Source: Nannobrachium achirus
Taxonomy: Eukaryota > Chordata > Actinopteri > Myctophiformes > Myctophidae
Direction of reading: 5' to 3'
Assembly (NCBI GenBank): GCA_963921795.1
Contig: OY997653.1
Coordinates: 62,134,635 to 62,198,634, forward strand
DNA: 64,000 nucleotides
Part shown: positions 11,647 to 24,762 of the stretch, piece after piece
Numbering within the stretch: the first letter of the stretch is position 1
Layout of the letters: every line of letters begins with the position of its first letter
Made by a program: the position numbers and the translations under genes
Notes under the pieces: generated by a model
What the model was told of the DNA's origin: nothing
Seen by the model: only the letters and a program-made list of their open reading frames with translations
The model's database searches: none

Positions 11647-14600
11647 CAGTCGTGGACAAAGTACTCAACCCCAGTACTTGAGTTAAAGTACTGAATAAAT
11701 ATTTACTGTATAAATACTCCTGGTCAAATATTACTCAACTACAAGTTAAAGTTGCTCAGTCAAATCTTTTACTTGCTTTTTAAAGATATTTGAGTATTCA
11801 AAGGTGCATGCTTTCAAAGTACATTTTATTTTTAATATCAATGCATTGCTGTATTGACATTTTGAAATCTTCCCCCAGAATTCTTAGAAATCTTCAAAAA
11901 GTGCAAAAATTACACCTATAGAGTGAAGTGAGCGGTGCCATTTATGGGTTAATGTGACCCTGGTCGAACAACAAACTTTGAGCGCGTTGTGCCAAGATGT
12001 AGGTCAGATGTAGGCCACGCTTCAGAGCCTGGACATTTAGTGGGCGTACAGCAAACTTTGAGCGCTTTTGCCAAAGATGTAGCTACGCCAGGCCACGCTT
12101 CGCATCCAAAGATGTAACTACGCCAGGCCACGCTACGCATCCAAAGATGTAACTACGCCAGGCCACGCTACGCATCCAAAGATGTAACTACGCCAGGCCA
12201 CGCTACGCATCCAAAGATGTAACTACGCCAGGCCACGCTACGCATCCAAAGATGTAACTACGCCAGGCCACGCTACGCATCCAAAGATGCAGCTACGCCA
12301 GGCCACGCTTCGCATCCAAAGATGTAACTACGCCAGGCCACGCTACGCATCCAAAGATGTAACTACGCCAGGCCACGCTACGCATCCAAAGATGTAACTA
12401 CGCCAGGCCACGCTTCGCATCCAAAGATGTAGCTACGCCAGGCCACGCTACGCATCCAAAGATGTAACTACGCCAGGCCACGCTACGCATCCAAAGATGT
12501 AACTACGCCAGGCCACGCTTCGCATCCAAAGATGTAGCTACGCCAGGCCACGCTTCGCATCCAAAGATGTAGCTACGCCAGGCCACGCTTCGCATCCAAA
12601 GATGTAGCAACGCCAGGCCACGCTTCCCATCCAAAGATGTAGCTACGCCAGGCCACGCTTCGCATCCAAAGATGTAACTACGCCAGGCCACGCTTCGCAT
12701 CCAAAGATGTAACTACGCCAGGCCACGCTACGCATCCAAAGATGTAACTACGCCAGGCCACGCTACGCATCCAAAGATGTAGCTACGCCAGGCCACGCTA
12801 CGCATCCAAAGATGTAGCTACGCCAGGCCACGCTTCGCATCCAAAGATGTAACTACGCCAGGCCACGCTACGCATCCAAAGATGTAACTACGCCAGGCCA
12901 CGCTTCGCATCCAAAGATGTAGCTACGCCAGGCCACGCTACGCATCCAAAGATGTAACTACGCCAGGCCACGCTTCGCATCCAAAGATGTAGCTACGCCA
13001 GGCCACGCTTTGCATCCAAAGATGTAGCAACGCCAGGCCACGCTTCCCATCCAAAGATGTAGCTACGCCAGGCCACGCTTCGCATCCAAAGATGTAACTA
13101 CGCCAGGCCACGCTACGCATCCAAAGATGTAACTACGCCAGGCCACGCTTCGCATCCAAAGATGTAGCTACGCCAGGCCACGCTACGCATCCAAAGATGT
13201 AACTACGCCAGGCCACGCTTCGCATCCAAAGATGTAACTACGCCAGGCCACGCTACGCATCCAAAGATGTAACTACGCCAGGCCACGCTTCGCATCCAAA
13301 GATGTAGCTACGCCAGGCCACGCTTCGCATCCAAAGATGTAACTACGCCAGGCCACGCTTCCCATCCAAAGATGTAGCTACGCCAGGCCACGCTACGCAT
13401 CCAAAGATGTAACTACGCCAGGCCACGCTACGCATCCAAAGATGTAACTACGCCAGGCCACGCTACGCATCCAAAGATGCAGCTACGCCAGGCCACGCTA
13501 CGCATCCAAAGATGTAGCTACGCCAGGCCACGCTACGCATCCAAAGATGTAACTACGCCAGGCCACGCTACGCATCCAAAGATGTAACTACGCCAGGCCA
13601 CGCTTCCCATCCAAAGATGTAACTACGCCAGGCCACGCTACGCATCCAAAGATGTAACTACGCCAGGCCACGCTACGCATCCAAAGATGTAACTACGCCA
13701 GGCCACGCTACGCATCCAAAGATGCAGCTACGCCAGGCCACGCTACGCATCCAAAGATGTAGCTACGCCAGGCCACGCTACGCATCCAAAGATGTAACTA
13801 CGCCAGGCCACGCTACGCATCCAAAGATGTAACTACGCCAGGCCACGCTTCCCATCCAAAGATGTAACTACGCCAGGCCACGCTTCGCATCCAAAGATGT
13901 AACTACGCCAGGCCACGCTACGCATCCAAAGATGTAACTACGCCAGGCCACGCTTCGCATCCAAAGATGTAGCTACGCCAGGCCACGCTACGCATCCAAA
14001 GATGTAACTACGCCAGGCCACGCTTCGCATCCAAAGATGTAACTACGCCAGGCCACGCTACGCATCCAAAGATGTAACTACGCCAGGCCACGCTTCGCAT
14101 CCAAAGATGTAGCTACGCCAGGCCACGCTTCGCATCCAAAGATGTAACTACGCCAGGCCACGCTACGCATCCAAAGATGTAACTACGCCAGGCCACGCTA
14201 CGCATCCAAAGATGTAGCTACGCCAGGCCACGCTACGCATCCAAAGATGTAACTACGCCAGGCCACGCTTCCCATCCAAAGATGTAGCTACGCCAGGCCA
14301 CGCTACGCATCCAAAGATGTAACTACGCCAGGCCACGCTTCCCATCCAAAGATGTAACTACGCCAGGCCACGCTACGCATCCAAAGATGTAACTACGCCA
14401 GGCCACGCTTCCCATCCAAAGATGTAACTACGCCAGGCCACGCTACGCATCCAAAGATGTAACTACGCCAGGCCACGCTACGCATCCAAAGATGTAGCTA
14501 CGCCAGGCCACGCTACGCATCCAAAGATGTAACTACGCCAGGCCACGCTTCGCATCCAAAGATGTAGCTACGCCAGGCCACGCTACGCATCCAAAGATGT

Positions 14601-17003
14601 AACTACGCCAGGCCACGCTTCGCATCCAAAGATGTAGCTACGCCAGGCCACGCTTTGCATCCAAAGATGTAGCAACGCCAGGCCACGCTTCCCATCCAAA
14701 GATGTAGCTACGCCAGGCCACGCTTCGCATCCAAAGATGTAACTACGCCAGGCCACGCTTCGCATCCAAAGATGTAACTACGCCAGGCCACGCTTCGCAT
14801 CCAAAGATGTAGCAACGCCAGGCCACGCTTCCCATCCAAAGATGTAACTACGCCAGGCCACGCTTCGCATCCAAAGATGTAACTACGCCAGGCCACGCTT
14901 CGCATCCAAAGATGTAACTACGCCAGGCCACGCTTCGCATCCAAAGATGTAACTACGCCAGGCCACGCTACGCATCCAAAGATGTAGCTACGCCAGGCCA
15001 CGCTTCGCATCCAAAGATGTAGCTACGCCAGGCCACGCTTCGCATCCAAAGATGTAGCTACGCCAGGCCACGCTACGCATCCAAAGATGTAACTACGCCA
15101 GGCCACGCTTCGCATCCAAAGATGTAACTACGCCAGGCCACGCTACGCATCCAAAGATGTAACTACGCCAGGCCACGCTTCGCATCCAAAGATGTAGCTA
15201 CGCCAGGCCACGCTACGCATCCAAAGATGTAACTACGCCAGGCCACGCTTCGCATCCAAAGATGTAACTACGCCAGGCCACGCTACGCATCCAAAGATGT
15301 AACTACGCCAGGCCACGCTTCGCATCCAAAGATGTAGCTACGCCAGGCCACGCTTCGCATCCAAAGATGTAACTACGCCAGGCCACGCTTCCCATCCAAA
15401 GATGTAGCTACGCCAGGCCACGCTACGCATCCAAAGATGTAACTACGCCAGGCCACGCTACGCATCCAAAGATGTAACTACGCCAGGCCACGCTACGCAT
15501 CCAAAGATGCAGCTACGCCAGGCCACGCTACGCATCCAAAGATGTAGCTACGCCAGGCCACGCTACGCATCCAAAGATGTAACTACGCCAGGCCACGCTA
15601 CGCATCCAAAGATGTAACTACGCCAGGCCACGCTTCCCATCCAAAGATGTAACTACGCCAGGCCACGCTTCGCATCCAAAGATGTAACTACGCCAGGCCA
15701 CGCTACGCATCCAAAGATGTAACTACGCCAGGCCACGCTTCGCATCCAAAGATGTAGCTACGCCAGGCCACGCTACGCATCCAAAGATGTAACTACGCCA
15801 GGCCACGCTTCGCATCCAAAGATGTAACTACGCCAGGCCACGCTACGCATCCAAAGATGTAACTACGCCAGGCCACGCTTCGCATCCAAAGATGTAGCTA
15901 CGCCAGGCCACGCTTCGCATCCAAAGATGTAACTACGCCAGGCCACGCTACGCATCCAAAGATGTAACTACGCCAGGCCACGCTACGCATCCAAAGATGT
16001 AGCTACGCCAGGCCACGCTACGCATCCAAAGATGTAACTACGCCAGGCCACGCTTCCCATCCAAAGATGTAGCTACGCCAGGCCACGCTACGCATCCAAA
16101 GATGTAACTACGCCAGGCCACGCTTCCCATCCAAAGATGTAACTACGCCAGGCCACGCTACGCATCCAAAGATGTAACTACGCCAGGCCACGCTTCCCAT
16201 CCAAAGATGTAGCTACGCCAGGCCACGCTACGCATCCAAAGATGTAACTACGCCAGGCCACGCTTCCCATCCAAAGATGTAACTACGCCAGGCCACGCTA
16301 CGCATCCAAAGATGTAACTACGCCAGGCCACGCTTCGCATCCAAAGATGTAACTACGCCAGGCCACGCTTCGCATCCAAAGATGTAACTACGCCAGGCCA
16401 CGCTACGCATCCAAAGATGTAACTACGCCAGGCCACGCTACGCATCCAAAGATGTAACTACGCCAGGCCACGCTACGCATCCAAAGATGTAGCTACGCCA
16501 GGCCACGCTTCGCATCCATAGATGTAGCTACTCCAGGCCACGCTTCGCATCCAAAGATGTAACTACGCCAGGCCACGCTTCGCATCCAAAGATGCAGCTA
16601 CGCCAGGCCACACTTCACATCCAAAGATGTAGCTACACCAGGCCACGCTTCGCATCCCGGACAAAACTAGATGTTGGAACCTAGCTCCTTCCAGGAACAC
16701 CGCTCAAAATGAGTTAACATAGCAGATCTACAAGTTCACAATGTATTGCAATAGATTGGCTATCTTCACTATTTTTAAATAGAGCTTAAGCGGTAAATTC
16801 AAAATGTATTTTTTGTAACTTTTGGTCCCGGGGGTCCCTTCCTCGAAATGTAATGGAGTAAAAAGTACAATTTGTCTTTGAAATGTAGGGGAGTGAAAAG
16901 TCACAAGCTTTCCAAAAAAGAAATACACAAGTACTGATACTCAAAGAATTTACACAGTACAGTACAGTACTCAAGCAAATGTACTTGCTGTCCACCACCG
17001 CTG
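11647..17003. mobile_element. hAT-like MITE inflated by an internal satellite
   Basis: The left end CAGTCGTGGACAAAGTACTC and the right end (reverse complement CAGCGGTGGTGGACAGCAAG) belong to the abundant teleost CAGTGGTGGA-type MITEs, which carry inward GTACTTGAGT-type motifs as here. Flanking octamers AATGTATG (11639-11646) and AATATTTG (17004-17011) match at 6 of 8 positions. Between the ends lie a 4.6-kb satellite (12076-16657) and a degenerate hairpin module near 16717-16772. Ordinary members of this type are a few hundred bp, so the excess length is the satellite. Confidence 0.65.
12076..16657. repeat. 35-bp satellite, 131 units
   Basis: The unit contains GATGTAACTACGCCAGGCC, then ACGCTACGCATCCAAA. 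Landmark variants stay in exact 35-bp register over the whole array: GATGC variants begin at 12286, 13476, 13721, 15506 and 16591, all separated by whole units. Three sites vary most: GTAACTA/GTAGCTA/GCAGCTA, GCTACGC/GCTTCGC and GCTTCCC. The combination GCTTTGCAT followed by GTAGCAACG recurs 47 units apart (13011 and 14656), which points to segmental duplication inside the array. A degenerate precursor lies at 11985-12075. Minus-strand ORFs of about 60 codons arise because three units equal 35 codons; they are not genes. Confidence 0.97.
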
Positions 17004-17011
17004 AATATTTG

Positions 17012-17328
17012 CCATAATAATTGTCCAGATACAAAGGGAGGAGCCCAGGGTCTCCTTGGGTGTTGGGAATGTGTGGGTTGGGGTTGATAAGCATGTGTTT
17101 CCTTGTGTGCTGTCAGGTGGTGGTGGTGATAAAACAGAGAACAATCCATCATTGCTTTATATTCAAGACAAGTAAAGTAAAAGCGCCATAGACGATGAGA
17201 GCTGAGAGCAGGTGAAGCAGACAATCGCCCCCAAGAATACTTAAACTCAATTTTTCTTCCTCTGAGCTCTCAGGTTTCGACCCGGGACAATAATGGCCTT
17301 GCTGTCCACAAAAGCCCCACCAGTGTCT
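17012..17328. other. Short spacer between two satellites
   Basis: Overlapping minus-strand ORFs here have no recognisable domain. Nothing supports a gene or transposon. Confidence 0.3.
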
Positions 17329-17999
17329 GTGAGAGTCAGACACACTGTAGGTATCACTGCATACTAAGCATATTGTGAGAGTCAGACACACTGTAGGTAT
17401 CACTGCATACTAAGACACACTGTAGGTATCACTGCATACTAAGCATATTGTGAGAGTCAGACACACTGTAGGTATCACTGCATACTAAGCATATTGTGAG
17501 AGTCAGACACACTGTAGGTATCACTGCATACTAAGCATATTGTGAGAGTCAGACACACTGTAGGTATCACTGCATACTAAGCATATTGTGAGAGTCAGAC
17601 ACACTGTAGGTATCACTGCATACTAAGCATATTGTGAGTCAGACACACTGTAGGTATCACTGCATACTAAGCATATTGTGAGAGTCAGACACACTGTAGG
17701 TATCACTGCATACTAAGCATATTGTGAGAGTCAGACACACTGTAGGTATCACTGCATACTAAGCATATTGTGAGAGTCAGACACACTGTAGGTATCACTG
17801 CATACTAAGCATATTGTGAGAGTCAGACACACTGTAGGTATCACTGCATACTAAGCATATTGTGAGAGTCAGACACACTGTAGGTATCACTGCATACTAA
17901 GCATATTGTGAGAGTCAGACACACTGTAGGTATCACTGCATACTAAGTGTCTGTGAGAGTCAGACACACTGTAGGTATCACTGCATACTAAGCATATTG
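17329..17999. repeat. 46-bp satellite, about 15 units
   Basis: The unit is GTGAGAGTCAGACACACTGT, then AGGTATCACTGCATACTAAG, then CATATT. Most units are nearly identical. Exceptions are a partial unit near 17412, a unit lacking four bases near 17636 and a TGTCTGTGAGAG junction near 17947. Unlike the 35-bp array it has no detected transposon host. Confidence 0.95.
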
Positions 18000-18328
18000 G
18001 AGCACTCAGAAGGTATGTGGGGAATAAGTCACTGTTCCTATCCTATCTACATATTATGATGACACAAAGTTTAGTTCACAACTTCAGTTTTTGCAGTGGT
18101 GCAATTGTTTGATGGCGGAATAGATTCTAGCATTTCAAAACGTATCAAATGACACTGTCCTGAAAACCTCCCCAACGAGGATGGACATTGTCCGTAGAAT
18201 TGTCAATGAGATGTTATCTCTGATCTGTTGCTGTTATCAACATTTGCACAGTAAATAAAAAACAGTTATCTTGGAGCAACACAAACCGACAACAGACAGC
18301 AGACACACAATAGACAGATCCATCGAAC

Positions 18329-18641
18329 TTAAAGGGGAAGACCACCCATTTTCAATATTGAACTATGTCATTAATATACCTTAGTGGAGTTGTGTGGAAA
18401 TAGAAAAAAAGTTCCCCCCCTTCTGTGTAGCCTAGAACTGGAGGATTGATTTTTGGGTTTGTATTGTAAAGTACAACGTGATGACATCACACGTTGTACT
18501 TTACAATACAAACCCCAAAATCAATCCTCCAGTTCTAAGCAACACAGAAGGGGGGGAACTTTTTTTCTATTTCCACACAACTCCTCTAAGTTATATTAAT
18601 GACATAGTTCAATATTGAAAATGGGTGGTCTTCCCCTTTAA
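18329..18641. mobile_element. TTAA-flanked near-perfect foldback MITE
   Basis: TTAA at 18329-18332 and 18638-18641 flank arms starting AGGGGAAGACCACCCATTTT. The arms match for about 150 bp each and meet at GATGACATCA near 18483. High arm identity suggests recent activity or gene conversion. Non-coding. Confidence 0.85.
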
Positions 18642-19944
18642 GTGAAAGGCCTTGAGGTCCATTCCCCTTGTCAGAAATAATCAGAGATAATTAGTGATTC
18701 AAAATGATGCATAATCATGATCCATAATCATAAGCCAACTGATTCTATCAAGCAAACCGTTAATGGCTGAGGACGAGCCAGGAGCAGACAGACAGGCGGT
18801 GGTATAAATTAAAATAAACCTGATATCCTTGGGGGCAAACAAACCTCAGAGAAGCGCACGTCTGTACATATTTCAGTCCTGCATTGATTAATGACGGTAA
18901 TAATTTAATTTGAGAGCGCCACTCACACTGCCACAAGAGAACCCAAACCCTCTCATGAAACTTTTAACTTTTTATCATAGTCTTTAAAATTGGGTCCTTA
19001 ATCATATTGAAACAAAAGTCAAAGGCTACACTATCGCTTTCAACAATACAATGAAGGCTCTTCTCTGGCTGAAGCCTTTTAACGGTCCACAGTACCAACA
19101 CTGTGGAATCCAACCAACATGATTCATGAGTATTTCATGAGCTTGTCAACACTGCTTTAAGGCCCTAGACATAATGCAAATATGACAGCTCACTGCAGAA
19201 CAAAGGGCCACAGGGGCACTAAGAGATGTCATAAAGTATGACCCCCTCTTGGCAGCACCTTCAGATACCATAAATAACGTCCCTTGTGGCACTAATAATA
19301 CAACCATCGCCAGCTTTAACATTAGTTCTGTCTTCCGCATGTAAACTAAGCTCTGCTGACAATAAACAAAAGCTTTTTTTTTTATCACGTGACATGTACA
19401 GTAGAATGACAGAATGTGATGGATATATCATATTTTATAGAAGTATACAACACTAAAATAGGCCTACCCCCAACTTCAGAAATGAGGAGATGATAGGATG
19501 TCATAAGCCAATAACAACGGTACATAAACTATTCATATAATACTCAATTGAATCAGCAAATCTGTGAAATTGCTTTCCCAACATCTATGCATATTTAAAA
19601 TTCTGTGAGCCAAGTCATTCAGAGCATTATACTATAACCATTAACTCATTCACTGCCAATTCTGTGTTTTTCCGGAATTTTATGTTTTTTTACCACAGTG
19701 CCAATCCTGTTACTTTTTAGCATTTTCCAAAACTAGCGATAAGCCCCAGCTGGTGTAAAAGAATTGGAAACACCCTGGAACCGCTCCATCAACTTCCTGT
19801 TTATTATTTTCACAGAATCACCATTTTCCCCAATCTGTGTCACGCCATGTAATGGCGGATGGTGGAGGAGTTTATAGTCAGTGATAGATATTGATTGCAA
19901 TGGCCAAATGAGTCGCTTTTTGCTTCGCTTTTTTGTCCACCGAC
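18642..19944. other. Repeat-poor AT-rich stretch
   Basis: No exon or clear complete transposon was found. The part 18750-19350 is free of simple repeats and could be conserved non-coding sequence. A TTAACTCATTCACTGCCAAT phrase at about 19640 resembles the left end of a TTAA-type MITE, but its right end was not found. Confidence 0.35.
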
Positions 19945-19953
19945 TGTCCCTCC

Positions 19954-20001
<48 letters not shown>

Positions 20002-20002
20002 G
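19945..20002. repeat. (TCTG)n microsatellite
   Basis: About 13 TCTG/TGTC units. ORFs over it are repeat-derived. Confidence 0.95.
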
Positions 20003-20365
20003 CCAGCCACATCAAACTTTTGGCCCTACTCATATCTCTGCCACCGTTGCCCCTATCCATGCCGCACACATACTCCTTGGCTGGCAAACCACAACCTCCA
20101 GCCTTCTCACATGGTTCTCTTCTAGAGCCACCATGAGGCCGATTTTTGCAAAACACATTTTTGGACACTGCTCCAACAGATTTTGCCCTAAAATCACGCA
20201 AAGCGGTACACAGTATCTCATGTCATCTACATGGATCTGTCCCATTTCCCATATTCCCTCCTGATTGGCTACGATTGCCTTCTAAAGTTTGTCTATGCGA
20301 CCTGACGGGCGCTTATCTCCTGATTAGGGAGACTTACTGGTTTGTTATGTGAAAGTCCTATGACG

Positions 20366-22080
20366 TCTATGACATCTGACAGTATACCCTTTTATGCCCA
20401 TACATGGAGATCCCTTTCTGTAGAACCAGCCACACAGATATGGGCTGTCTTCAGGGCTCGAGACTAACGGCATCCCTACGTCCCAGGGACTTAAATATAT
20501 GTGTTCGGGACGCAAATGAATCTCCCCTGGGACGCATTCGGGACGTAGAGGATTTTTTTGAGCCAACGGCGCATATCAATGTCACTGCTCAAACCATGGT
20601 GTGCAAACTCGCAGCATGAGACTCACAGAAAATGAATAGGCTATGATGTAAACAGAATGTTTAAGAAGTTACCACAGGCAGTGCTGATCATCCTTTTCAG
20701 GTACTTAGTTGCTAAAATGCTGCGCAATTTGAAGAGATTAACTAGCAGAATGAGGCAGAGAACAGACTGTCTGGGTTACAACTAGTGGAAAATACCCGAT
20801 CTACAAGCTGTGGCTGAGAGATAAATCTTAGCATCCCCGCCCCCTGCTTCGCCTCGTAACATTATATGATTTGGATTGTGATTATTAATGAAAATGTAAA
20901 ACGGAACACTGTCAATGCACCAAGCACAGACACATAGCCTACGTTTAGTGAGCAGCACGAGCAGTTGTTTGGATATTGGAGTAGGACACATTGTAATTAA
21001 ATCAACGGTTTGTTTAACTTTTGTCATCTCTATAAACCTATAGCCTATATTCCCAATTACAAGACGTTATGTGAATATGTTCGTCTAATCGTCTAATCAA
21101 CTTCATCACAACCAGCCGTGAGCCGTGCAAGCTGGCATTCATTTTACAAAGTTCCCGTGCCGTGTGTGGCAGCTTATTTTCTCCAGTCCAGTAGTGTCTC
21201 TAAAACTCTCAAAAACAACCGGTCCACTCATAATAAATAACTCCATTTCGGCAACAGTTCATCTGAATCGCTTGCTGTGAAGCACAGAGCAGACTGCACG
21301 CGTCTGCACTCTCCACTCGATGAAGCGTGGATGGCACTAACTCTATGGGATGGCACTGGTTATACTTCCTGTCAGTACGACGGTGTTGTGCGGTGCGGTG
21401 AGCATATAGACGATCTAAAAGCCCTCAAAGCCCTGAGGATGCGCGTAGTTGTAGGGTTGTAGATTAGCGCGCAACACGTTCGTACGGACAAAGTACAAAC
21501 CCAGTTTTACCGTAATTCCTCCAACAGTCGTGCATGATTGGTTCTTTAGTTTACCGTATATGACAATCACACCAGCAAACTGGCTGAGGTAAGATTTTTA
21601 GAAGCCACAAATGACAGTATAAAAATAGAAAGGATTGTCAAGCCAATTTCACCAGCAGCAACAACAACAAAAACAACAACAACAACAATATAAAAACAAT
21701 AACAATAATAATAAATATTATTATAATAGTAATACTAATAGGCCTGCAATAATTTATTATTATTTTTATTATTTTTTGGGACGGATTACATTCATTTGGG
21801 GACGGTTCAATTTGTATTTTGGGACGGTCCCGGGACGTAGGTGAAAAAAGTTAGTCTGGAGCCCTGGCTGTCTTGGCCATATTTATTGGCCCTAAGGATT
21901 CTGTTAGTGTGGTATGTGGCCGATGTGGCATCCATATATGGGCATTCCCATATGAAGTCCTGTTAGATATGGGCTTAATATTGATGACATCAGGGAACTC
22001 CATTTATGGGCATAAAAGGGATTCTGATAGTGTGATACAGTATCACAATGAAGCCAGAGTGTGATGTCAATGCGGAAAAC
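20366..22080. repeat. Inverted dispersed repeat interrupted by a hAT element
   Basis: The phrase TTTATGCCCATACATGGAGA near 20390 is inverted relative to GGGAACTCCATTTATGGGCA, then TAAAAGGG, near 21990, and related text recurs at 45735-45935. The hAT element 20452-21866 lies between the two inverted parts, so an older foldback repeat seems to have been split by it. Confidence 0.5.
20452..21866. mobile_element. Non-autonomous hAT element, 1415 bp, perfect 8-bp duplication
   Basis: The octamer GCTGTCTT occurs at 20444-20451 and 21867-21874. The ends are CAGGGCTCGAGACTAACGG and, reverse-complemented, CAGGGCTCCAGACTAACTTT, followed inward by ACGTCCCGGGACC-type text. No transposase-like reading frame was found, so it would depend on a transposase in trans. 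A CAA-rich stretch (21655-21700) lies inside. Confidence 0.9.
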
Positions 22081-22254
22081 CCATTCTGTTAAGAGTGGTT
22101 CCCCTGACATCACAGTGACATCAGAGCATGATGTCAGAGCGACCACAGTGTCAGGCGTTATAGACAGAGATACATACATACCGTACATACGGACAAGCTT
22201 TGACCGTTCACATACTAATCTGCGACCTACGGTCGCCATAACAGTACTGTACAT

Positions 22255-23165
22255 TAGAGGTCTTCACGGGTCCAATTTGAACTACCCGAACCCAAAAGGA
22301 CCCGGGGGAAATGGACCCGGACCCATATGGCCCCGTCTATCATTTGGAATTTGAGAACCGTTACCCGATCAGCCCCGAGACGTGATGGATCCGATCCGAA
22401 CGGCCCCGCCTGTTATTAGAAAAATTGGATCCGATACCCGAGCAGAACGAGAGATCCGAGACCCGAACCTGTCGCCCCGAAATGAAAGAATGCCAACGTT
22501 ATTATATTAAGAGTTGTATCAGACATATTTCTTACCTAACGTCGCCACGGTGCTGCTGTTGCTGTCAGCGGCGCTGTGCCTCTCGCTCTCGCCAAAAGAT
22601 GATCTTTTCCCAGACCAGTAAGTCAATGCGGACAGTTTGTAAATACAAATAAATCCATGTTTTTATTCCTTCTTCTTTGCCTAGCCAATGCTAATGCTAT
22701 CGTTTTCTGTCGCATGTGTTGTTCATTATATCTTTCTGCTTTGAGTGTCCATTTTGCTCTGCAGAGCATGACAACACGCAATGACAACTCCATTGTAAAC
22801 CGTTAACCAAAACGTTACGTTAATATCTTTGATAATAATAACAATCCAACTGATACAGTCAGTGTTGTTGTGACTGAGTGAGTTCTACTTCTCAGTTCTC
22901 ACAACCAATGCAACAGATTACATGCTGCATCTTTAGTGCCATCGTGTGGCGTTATCTATTTGGTGCAGTTGTTGCGTTCACTTTCACTTCAATCTCGGCC
23001 TGTCTCGGCTCCACTCGGGTAACAGGAGATACCCGGGGAACCGGGGCAGACGGCCCCGGCCCCGGCCCGCCCCGCGGTAAAAGCTCGAAAACGGCCCCGT
23101 TACCCGGCTCGGTTCGGTTCGGATCGCGGGTAATTTCGGATCTCGGGCAGGTCCGAAGACCTCTA
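22255..23165. mobile_element. Non-autonomous hAT element, 911 bp, perfect 8-bp duplication
   Basis: The octamer CTGTACAT occurs at 22247-22254 and 23166-23173. The ends are TAGAGGTCTTCACGGGTCC and, reverse-complemented, TAGAGGTCTTCGGACCTGCC. Subterminal regions are rich in ACCCGAACC/GGTTCGG motifs that could be transposase binding repeats (inference). ORFs inside match nothing recognised. Confidence 0.9.
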
Positions 23166-23173
23166 CTGTACAT

Positions 23174-23862
23174 GAACTATGAACAACAGGTATTCATACA
23201 ATACTCAATTGAATCAGCGGGTCTGTGAAATCAACATGATCACTTTTGTGTACATCTATGCATATTTAAAATGGTGTTATTTTCAGAACATTAACCATTT
23301 ATACCCTCTATACTTAGCAGGTCAGAGTGACTTATTGTCAGTATTGCCAGGAACGAGGGTGTCTGATGGATTCCAATGCACCACTGATAGATGGACTGCT
23401 GAGGTGGAGCGCAACACCTACTATCAGCTTATCTGACTATTTTCCCAAACTGTGCCTTTTACAGGCTTGTAGAATGGCTATTTCAGTGAATGTTCCCCCC
23501 AGAATAGGGATGCTATAGTGTATAAGTGCTTAAAGCAGTTAGTCAACTAAAAATATCCTCTGTACTAGTTAGTCCACTATTGGACGAAGGAACTGCTCAA
23601 GTGTAAATCAGGTTCAGCCATCGCAGGCCGTGACACTTTTACGTCGAAGTTGTGTAAATGATAGGAATAGGTGCAGGCATTCTGTCTTGCAGCACTGATG
23701 ACTCTACTCTGAGTGCTGCTGAACTGCCAGAGCCAGAGAACAGACTGAGACCTCTGCCTCCAGCTGCCTCCAGCTCCATCAATATGGATTATGGAAGGAA
23801 GTCCTCGTTCAATTTGACCAAGTTAGGGAAGTTCACCTGAGGATGCAGCACACAACACAACA

Positions 23863-23898
<36 letters not shown>

Positions 23899-24317
23899 TT
23901 TTCTCTCTCTCTCTCTACCACTGCCCCCTCCTCTTTCTCCCATCTCTCAGTTCACACTGCTAACTTTGCAAGGGTATCAACTGGTGCAATAATATCCAAC
24001 CTGGCAATGATTTGGATTCTCTCTTTTCCTTCCCACAGACAACAACAGTTAAGGAGCAATTCAAAAACAACAAAACAATGTTGCTGCTGGTGTGGAAAGC
24101 ACTATGGATTAAAAATCAACTAATGCTAAAAAGCTTCTTGACAATAAATATGACCAAAGAAATGCAATTTGTTCAACTAGTCCCCAACATGACAGCTGCC
24201 ACGTAGAAAACAGATTTGATTGATATATCTAGTATTTTATTCCTTAAATGATTGCTGCTTAATCTTGCGGTGTAATTAGCCCCATACAATTTTACTTTGT
24301 GCAGCTGATGTCAAAAT
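23174..24317. other. Stretch without recognised gene
   Basis: It holds a (CT)n run at about 23862-23918. No exon with recognisable protein or splice context was seen. Confidence 0.35.
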
Positions 24318-24500
24318 CAGTGGTTCTCAAAGTGAGGGCCAGAGACCCTCATGGTTCCTGGAGGAGGTTAAAAATGTACCCTTACAGATCTGTAACTCTG
24401 AGAGTGTACAAAAGGAACCAAATGGACCTGTATGTGTAACTGGGTTATTGGGGACCCTGGATAAATATAACATTTTGGATTATCCCCATAAACATGGTGT
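24318..24500 (+). mobile_element. hAT-like MITE fragment (CAGTGGTTCTCAAAG end)
   Basis: It begins CAGTGGTTCTCAAAGTGAGG and contains a GTGTACAAAAGGAACCAAAT phrase that recurs as an inverted pair at 29970-30040. The right end was not resolved. Confidence 0.5.
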
Positions 24501-24762
24501 TAAAGAGCCAGAGTTTTGTGACGCTCAGGCTGAAGCAATGACCCCGTGTGGTATGGTGCCAGGAGACCCAGGGCTGTACTGTATGTGCTGTGGAAGCATC
24601 AGCTTTTAAAAGGCTAAATTTAACCCCCCAGAGTCTTGGCCTTGGTATGCAGATGGCTTCCAGAACAACATAAACTCCAAATAAGCCCCGGGGGCTGCTA
24701 CATAGGGTGAATGGAAGAGGACTGCATGTGGATCACCTGGGTGCCTTTAAGCACTTAAAACC

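Noticed and set aside
11949-14905. Repeated 60-65 codon minus-strand ORFs (MRSVAWRSYIFGCEAWPGVA type)
   Set aside because: They come from three phases of a 35-bp satellite and stop wherever variants create stop codons.
12076-16657. CRISPR-like array
   Set aside because: Units are contiguous with no unique spacers, and the window is eukaryotic.
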